Under the pieces are notes generated by a model, which was not told where the DNA came from, made no database searches, and saw only the letters and a program-made list of their open reading frames with translations. Below are positions 60,435-64,000 of a DNA stretch of 64,000 nucleotides, in pieces. The position numbers and the translations under genes were made by a program. Origin of the DNA: an uncultured Bacteroidales bacterium (GTDB lineage Bacteria > Bacteroidota > Bacteroidia > Bacteroidales > UBA932); contig CALUTY010000011.1 in assembly GCA_944323825.1 (NCBI GenBank), positions 1-64,000 on the forward strand, in the 5' to 3' direction. Numbering within the stretch: the stretch's first letter is position 1; every line of letters begins with the position of its first letter.

Positions 60435-60493
60435 ATCTCTGCCTTTTCAATTCAAAAAAACGCTGCAGAGATCCGAAATCCCCGCAACGCCCG

Positions 60494-60501
60494 CAAAGAT
60501 A
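60494..60501 (-). promoter_or_regulatory. -7 box of the metal efflux operon
   Basis: The minus strand reads TATCTTTG (60501-60494), exact consensus, 60 bases before the adaptor start. The region upstream contains GCAACCGGGTTGC-like symmetry (60515-60527), a possible operator. No clear -33. Confidence 0.5.
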
Positions 60502-60549
60502 TCCCCCTCCTGCCGCAACCCGGTTGCATATTGCCTGCGGCAAGGAGGA

Positions 60550-62097
60550 TCATTCAATTATCCACTTGTCTATGTTCCTGGTGGCACTGCTGAAATTTAC
60601 GCCTATCTTATAGAGCTTCCGGCTATCCTTGACAAAAGGAAGGGCATATTGCCTGTCATTGATCTGCCGTATGGCATCTTCTGCAGAACCGTCAAGTTTG
60701 AATTCCATCACATATATATAATCTGCTGTCCGCAGCACCAGATCTATCCTGCCGTTTGAAGTATGATATTCCACCTCTGTATACAGTCCCGCCAGCCGGA
60801 ACACTATGAACAGGACATTCTGGCAGTGGAGTTCAATATCCTTTGCCATCTCATACGGACAATCTGCAAGGAAAGCCTGCAGCCGTCCCATGAACCCGTC
60901 TATATTCCCGGCCTTTATGTCAGAAATGAATTCCCATATCGCAAATCCGCTTTCCGTTTCCCGGACAGGAGTATAGTAAGGCAGCAGAAAATCCATAAAC
61001 CCTTCCTCCACCTCACGGTTAGGAAAGCCGAGCTCAAAAATCCGCGGCTCCGGGATATATCCCTTTATCGTCAGGTATCCGCTCTGGTAGATGACCGGGA
61101 TAGGGTTGACAGAAGATGCATCAATGCTGTCCAGGACCTTTGATGTCGTCTTTTCGTGGGCCATCCTGTAAAGATCATACTTATGGCTCTTGAGGAGTTC
61201 TGCCAGATATGTCGGCGTACCGGTCTCGAACCAGTATCTGCCATACCTGCCGCTATAAAATGTATTCAGCAGACTGAACGGATTATATATGCCTGGACTG
61301 TCAGGGCAGAAATGATAGCCGTCATAATTCTCCTTCAATTGAAGGCAGGCCTCCTCATAGCTCTGACCGTTCCTTTCTGCCAGATCGCGTATGTCTTCTT
61401 CAAAATTGTCTGTCAGTTCCTTTCCGCTGATGCCGCAGATGGACGAGTATTGTTCATCCATCGAAATGTCTATAAGATTATTAAGGTCGCTGAATACACT
61501 TATCTTGCCGAATTTGGTCACCCCTGTGAGCATGGCAAAACGGATATATCCGTCCATTGATTTAAGCACTCCGTAGAATGGTTTCAGGGTGTTCCGATAT
61601 TCATCCTGCAGCTTCCCGTTGTTGATGGACTGAAGAAGCGGTTTGTCGTATTCGTCCACAAGAATGACTGTCCTTATTCCTGTCTTCCGGCAGGCCCTTT
61701 TTACCACTCCGGCAAAACGCAGAGGCAAAGTGACCTCTGCAGGATCACTTCCATAAAGACTTTCCCATTCAGCCAGATTACGGTTAAGAATGTCATACAG
61801 ACTTCTTTCAGTATCAAATTTTTCTATGTTCAGGTCCAGATGAAGGACAGGATGCTTTGCCCATTCCTTTTCAAGCGTTCCGATTGCAAGTCCTTCAAAC
61901 AAATCTTTCCGGCCTTGGAAATATGCCTCCAATGTACTTATCAGCAGGCTTTTCCCGAATCTCCGTGGCCGGCTGAGGAAATAATAGCTTCCGGTCGTGA
62001 CAAGCCTGTGGACGAGAGCGGTCTTGTCCACATAAAAATAGCCTTCCTTCCGGAGCTTCTCGAAATTCTGAATCCCTATCGGATATAATTTTCCCAT
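60550..62097 (-). CDS. AAA-ATPase_like / PD-(D/E)XK nuclease-superfamily protein
   Basis: The protein has 515 residues. The N-terminal AAA-ATPase_like domain (PF09820-type) starts 'KLYPIGIQNFEKLRKEGYFY', with Walker A SRPRRFGKS (42-50) and Walker B VILVDEYDKP (144-153). The C-terminal PD-(D/E)XK-type domain (about 390-505) keeps IDLVLRTADYIYVMEFKLDG, that is D followed by E-x-K. The family is abundant in many copies in Bacteroidales and Clostridia; its role is unknown, perhaps in DNA or mobile-element defence. Full length, single gene. A -7 box (TATTTTTG, 62134-62127) lies upstream. Confidence 0.92.
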   Translation of the reverse strand: MGKLYPIGIQNFEKLRKEGYFYVDKTALVHRLVTTGSYYFLSRPRRFGKSLLISTLEAYFQGRKDLFEGLAIGTLEKEWAKHPVLHLDLNIEKFDTERSLYDILNRNLAEWESLYGSDPAEVTLPLRFAGVVKRACRKTGIRTVILVDEYDKPLLQSINNGKLQDEYRNTLKPFYGVLKSMDGYIRFAMLTGVTKFGKISVFSDLNNLIDISMDEQYSSICGISGKELTDNFEEDIRDLAERNGQSYEEACLQLKENYDGYHFCPDSPGIYNPFSLLNTFYSGRYGRYWFETGTPTYLAELLKSHKYDLYRMAHEKTTSKVLDSIDASSVNPIPVIYQSGYLTIKGYIPEPRIFELGFPNREVEEGFMDFLLPYYTPVRETESGFAIWEFISDIKAGNIDGFMGRLQAFLADCPYEMAKDIELHCQNVLFIVFRLAGLYTEVEYHTSNGRIDLVLRTADYIYVMEFKLDGSAEDAIRQINDRQYALPFVKDSRKLYKIGVNFSSATRNIDKWIIE

Positions 62098-62186
62098 ATC
62101 ATTACCGGCAAATCCTTTCCATCCGTCAAAAATAGCAATTTATTTGATTCTGTCCGCCGGTCGCCAGAGTTTATCAGGTATAAACA

Positions 62187-62609
62187 TCACGCCTTGTTGC
62201 GGCAGGAGGGGCAGGTGCCTTTGATGATGTAGTTGATGGAGCGGGTTTCAAAGCCTTCGGGGAGAGGGACGACGGGAACGGTGATATCCTTGAGGCAGAA
62301 GGTCTTGTGGCATTTTTCACAATAGAAGTGGGTGTGCATGTCGGAAAGTGTGCATTCGTCCTCGCCTTCGCAGACCTCATATTTGACAGAACCGGTGCCG
62401 TCGTCTATAGAATGGACGACATGGTGTTTTTCAAAGGCTTCCAATGATCTGAAAATGCTTGACTTGTCCACGGTGTCCAGGACGGTTTCAAGGTCGGAAA
62501 GGGACATGGCCCTCGGGGAAGACATCAGTGCATCCAGCACGAGTATGCGGATGGAGGTGGCCCTCACCCCCTTCTTCTCCAGTCTTTCTATGCATTTCTG
62601 ATTGTCCAT
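62187..62609 (-). CDS. Fur-family transcriptional regulator
   Basis: The 140-residue protein is read from ATG 62609 (MDNQKCIERLEKKG); ATG 62612 also fits. Winged helix at 10-75 (GVRATSIRILVLDALMSSPR, recognition helix DKSSIFRSLEAFE), then a dimer/metal domain with 'MHTHFYCEKCHKTFCL' and a terminal CPSC. The two CxxC pairs bind structural Zn. Whether it is Fur, Zur or PerR cannot be told; the acid- and His-poor sensory site suggests a Zur-like or divergent member. It is divergent from the RND adaptor at 62796 and could control it and the metal efflux or iron genes. Confidence 0.92.
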   Translation of the reverse strand: MDNQKCIERLEKKGVRATSIRILVLDALMSSPRAMSLSDLETVLDTVDKSSIFRSLEAFEKHHVVHSIDDGTGSVKYEVCEGEDECTLSDMHTHFYCEKCHKTFCLKDITVPVVPLPEGFETRSINYIIKGTCPSCRNKA

Positions 62610-62674
62610 CATCCGTTTTTTCAAAATTTCCCGGCATTTTCCGCCCGCCGGCATTCAAAATCCGCCATTATCAG

Positions 62675-62703
62675 CAAAGGTAGTGAAATTTCATATATCT
62701 TTG
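62675..62703. promoter_or_regulatory. Divergent -7 boxes between fur-like gene and RND adaptor
   Basis: The minus strand has TACCTTTG (62682-62675) toward the regulator; the plus strand has TATCTTTG (62696-62703) toward the adaptor. Only 13 bases separate them, so the two polymerase sites overlap and one bound regulator could affect both. The -33 boxes are poor. Confidence 0.5.
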
Positions 62704-62795
62704 CAGGTTGGTCAGGTATTTGGCGCATGGAGCAATGAGATTGCGGAATGAGGGCATATATTTTGCTATTGCGCGAAGCCGGTAAAAGATTTTTT

Positions 62796-64000
62796 ATGAA
62801 AGGGAAGCAGTTTCTCAAGAACACGTACAGCAGCCTTGACAAAGGATCCCAGTATGTGGTGGTGAAAATCAAGAAATTGAATTGGAAACAATGGGCGGCC
62901 ATCGGCGTGGTGCTGGCGGCGGTCATTGTGCTGATTGTATGGCTCACACGGCCTGAGCCGGTGGAAGAAGTGGTGCCGGTGGTCAGCACGGAAACGGTGA
63001 CCACGGAGGATGTGGAGATTTACGGGGAATACCCGGGAAGCGTAAGGGCTCAGCAGTTCGTGGAAGTACGGGCAAGAGTGGAAGGATACCTTGAAAAGAT
63101 GCTTTTCGAGGAAGGTACATATGTGAAAAAGGACCAGGTGCTCTTCATCATAGACCCGCGCCAATACAAGGCGACGGTGGACAGGGCCAAGGCTGTGCTG
63201 GCAAGGAACAAGGCGCTGGAGCTCAAGGCGGAAAGGGACCTTGAAAGAATCCGTCCGCTGTATGACCAGAAGGCTGCCAGCCAGCTCGACCTGGACAATG
63301 CGATAGCTTCATACGAGAGCGCGAAGGCAGAGGTGCAGATGAGCGAGGCGGACCTGAGGCAGGATGAACTGGCACTGGGCTACACGACAGTGCGTTCCCC
63401 TATCAGCGGCTACATCAGCGAAAGGCATGTGGACATAGGTACGCTCGTGGGACCGGGCGGACAGTCGCTCCTGGCCAACATCGTGAAAAGCGACACGGTG
63501 CTGGTGGAATTCAAGATGACAGACCTGGACTATCAGAAAAGCAAGGCCCGCAATGTGAACATCGGACAGAAGGACTCGCTGAGAAAATGGGACCCGTATG
63601 TGACGATAACCCTTGCCGACAAGTCTGTCTACAAATACAGGGGGCTTGTGGACTTCGCTGACCCGCAGGTGGACTCGAAGTCCGGGACATTCTCGGTGCG
63701 TGCAGAACTGCCGAACCCTGACAGGGAGCTGCTTCCGGGACAGTTCACCAATGTGACCCTCCTGCTCGACGTGCGTGAAAATGCGGTGGTGGTGCCGACA
63801 AAGGCTGTCGAAATCGAAAAGGACGGCTCATATATTTTCGTGCTGCGCAATGACAACATCGTTGAAAGGCGCTTCATTGAACTCGGACCGGAAACAGGCA
63901 ACAAGGTGGTGGTCGAAAGGGGACTTCTCCCGGGAGAGCAGATAGTGGTGGAAGGCTTCCACAAGCTTTCGCACGGGATGAAGGCGAGAAGGGCGGACCA
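62796..64000 (+). CDS. AcrA-type RND periplasmic adaptor, cut by window end
   Basis: ATG at 62796 opens a frame without a stop to the window edge (401 full codons). It encodes a short cytoplasmic start, one membrane anchor (KQWAAIGVVLAAVIVLIVW at about 31-49), a barrel-sandwich half (VEVRARVEGYLEKMLFEEGT), a helical hairpin (AKAVLARNKALELKAERDLE, 'ERIRPLYDQKAASQLDLDNA'), 'YTTVRSPISGYISERHVDIG', and a beta-barrel plus membrane-proximal domain (LPGQFTNVTLLLDV). This matches HAE1-type AcrA/MexA adaptors, distinct from the metal adaptor at 59148. The RND pump and outer membrane factor would follow outside the window. Confidence 0.93.
   Translation, partial: MKGKQFLKNTYSSLDKGSQYVVVKIKKLNWKQWAAIGVVLAAVIVLIVWLTRPEPVEEVVPVVSTETVTTEDVEIYGEYPGSVRAQQFVEVRARVEGYLEKMLFEEGTYVKKDQVLFIIDPRQYKATVDRAKAVLARNKALELKAERDLERIRPLYDQKAASQLDLDNAIASYESAKAEVQMSEADLRQDELALGYTTVRSPISGYISERHVDIGTLVGPGGQSLLANIVKSDTVLVEFKMTDLDYQKSKARNVNIGQKDSLRKWDPYVTITLADKSVYKYRGLVDFADPQVDSKSGTFSVRAELPNPDRELLPGQFTNVTLLLDVRENAVVVPTKAVEIEKDGSYIFVLRNDNIVERRFIELGPETGNKVVVERGLLPGEQIVVEGFHKLSHGMKARRAD

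Noticed and set aside
59547..60593. A 348-codon plus-strand frame rich in His and Met
   Set aside because: Its composition mirrors the His-rich coding of the adaptor gene on the minus strand. No independent signals.
1..64000. tRNA, rRNA or riboswitch genes
   Set aside because: I looked in the gaps between genes and found no cloverleaf or known riboswitch core that I could support.

Overview
The window is chromosomal DNA of a Bacteroidota bacterium, most likely an animal-associated member of the Bacteroidales. The evidence is two SusC/SusD-type outer-membrane pairs, a long polysaccharide-utilization locus (PUL), lipoprotein-rich secreted enzymes, a DUF4491 protein, an AAA-ATPase/PD-(D/E)XK protein, and many -7 boxes of the Bacteroides type (TAnnTTTG). 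Genus cannot be fixed from the sequence alone. Apart from nhaC at the left edge and an RND adaptor at the right edge, every gene is on the minus strand.

Layout from left to right. (1) 0-3.4 kb: nhaC (+), a convergent DUF4491 gene, and a hemerythrin / LuxR-type regulator pair. (2) 3.7-16.5 kb: a probable iron or redox-metal locus. In transcription order it is TonB-dependent receptor, SusD-like lipoprotein, beta-barrel porin, imelysin, DUF1111-type di-haem cytochrome, CcsBA cytochrome c maturation protein, PepSY membrane protein. Two of its three promoters share an upstream sequence element. (3) 16.6-49.8 kb: one large PUL. SusC, SusD and a SusE-like protein come first, then enzymes: three paralogous DUF4832-type proteins, three intact GH3 enzymes (two fused to esterase-like domains, one with a PA14 insert), a lone DUF4886 lipoprotein, GH88, a secreted FAD enzyme, GH36 and two GH2. 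Near 37-38.6 kb the PUL is interrupted by gene remains: a GH3 tail joined to a thioredoxin tail, and what looks like a decayed toxin-antitoxin locus next to an intact SecB-like protein. (4) 50.5-53 kb: a fused FeoA-FeoB ferrous iron transporter. (5) 53.3-60.4 kb: a 5'-truncated AlbA_2/HATPase-type gene and a CusCBA/CzcCBA-like metal efflux system with a histidine-rich adaptor. (6) 60.5-64 kb: an AAA-ATPase/nuclease-like protein, a Fur-family regulator, and a divergent AcrA-like adaptor cut by the window end.

How the genes work together: the left locus looks like surface capture of a metal substrate followed by cytochrome- and PepSY-linked reduction, and feoAB would import Fe(II). The PUL would bind a galactose- and uronate-containing glycan or glycoside at the surface and strip it in the periplasm. 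No polysaccharide lyase and no local PUL regulator (HTCS, SusR, ECF/anti-sigma) is present. The most novel parts are the three DUF4832 proteins with a conserved pair of glutamates, the esterase-GH3 fusions in both orders, and the SusCD-linked imelysin/cytochrome locus.
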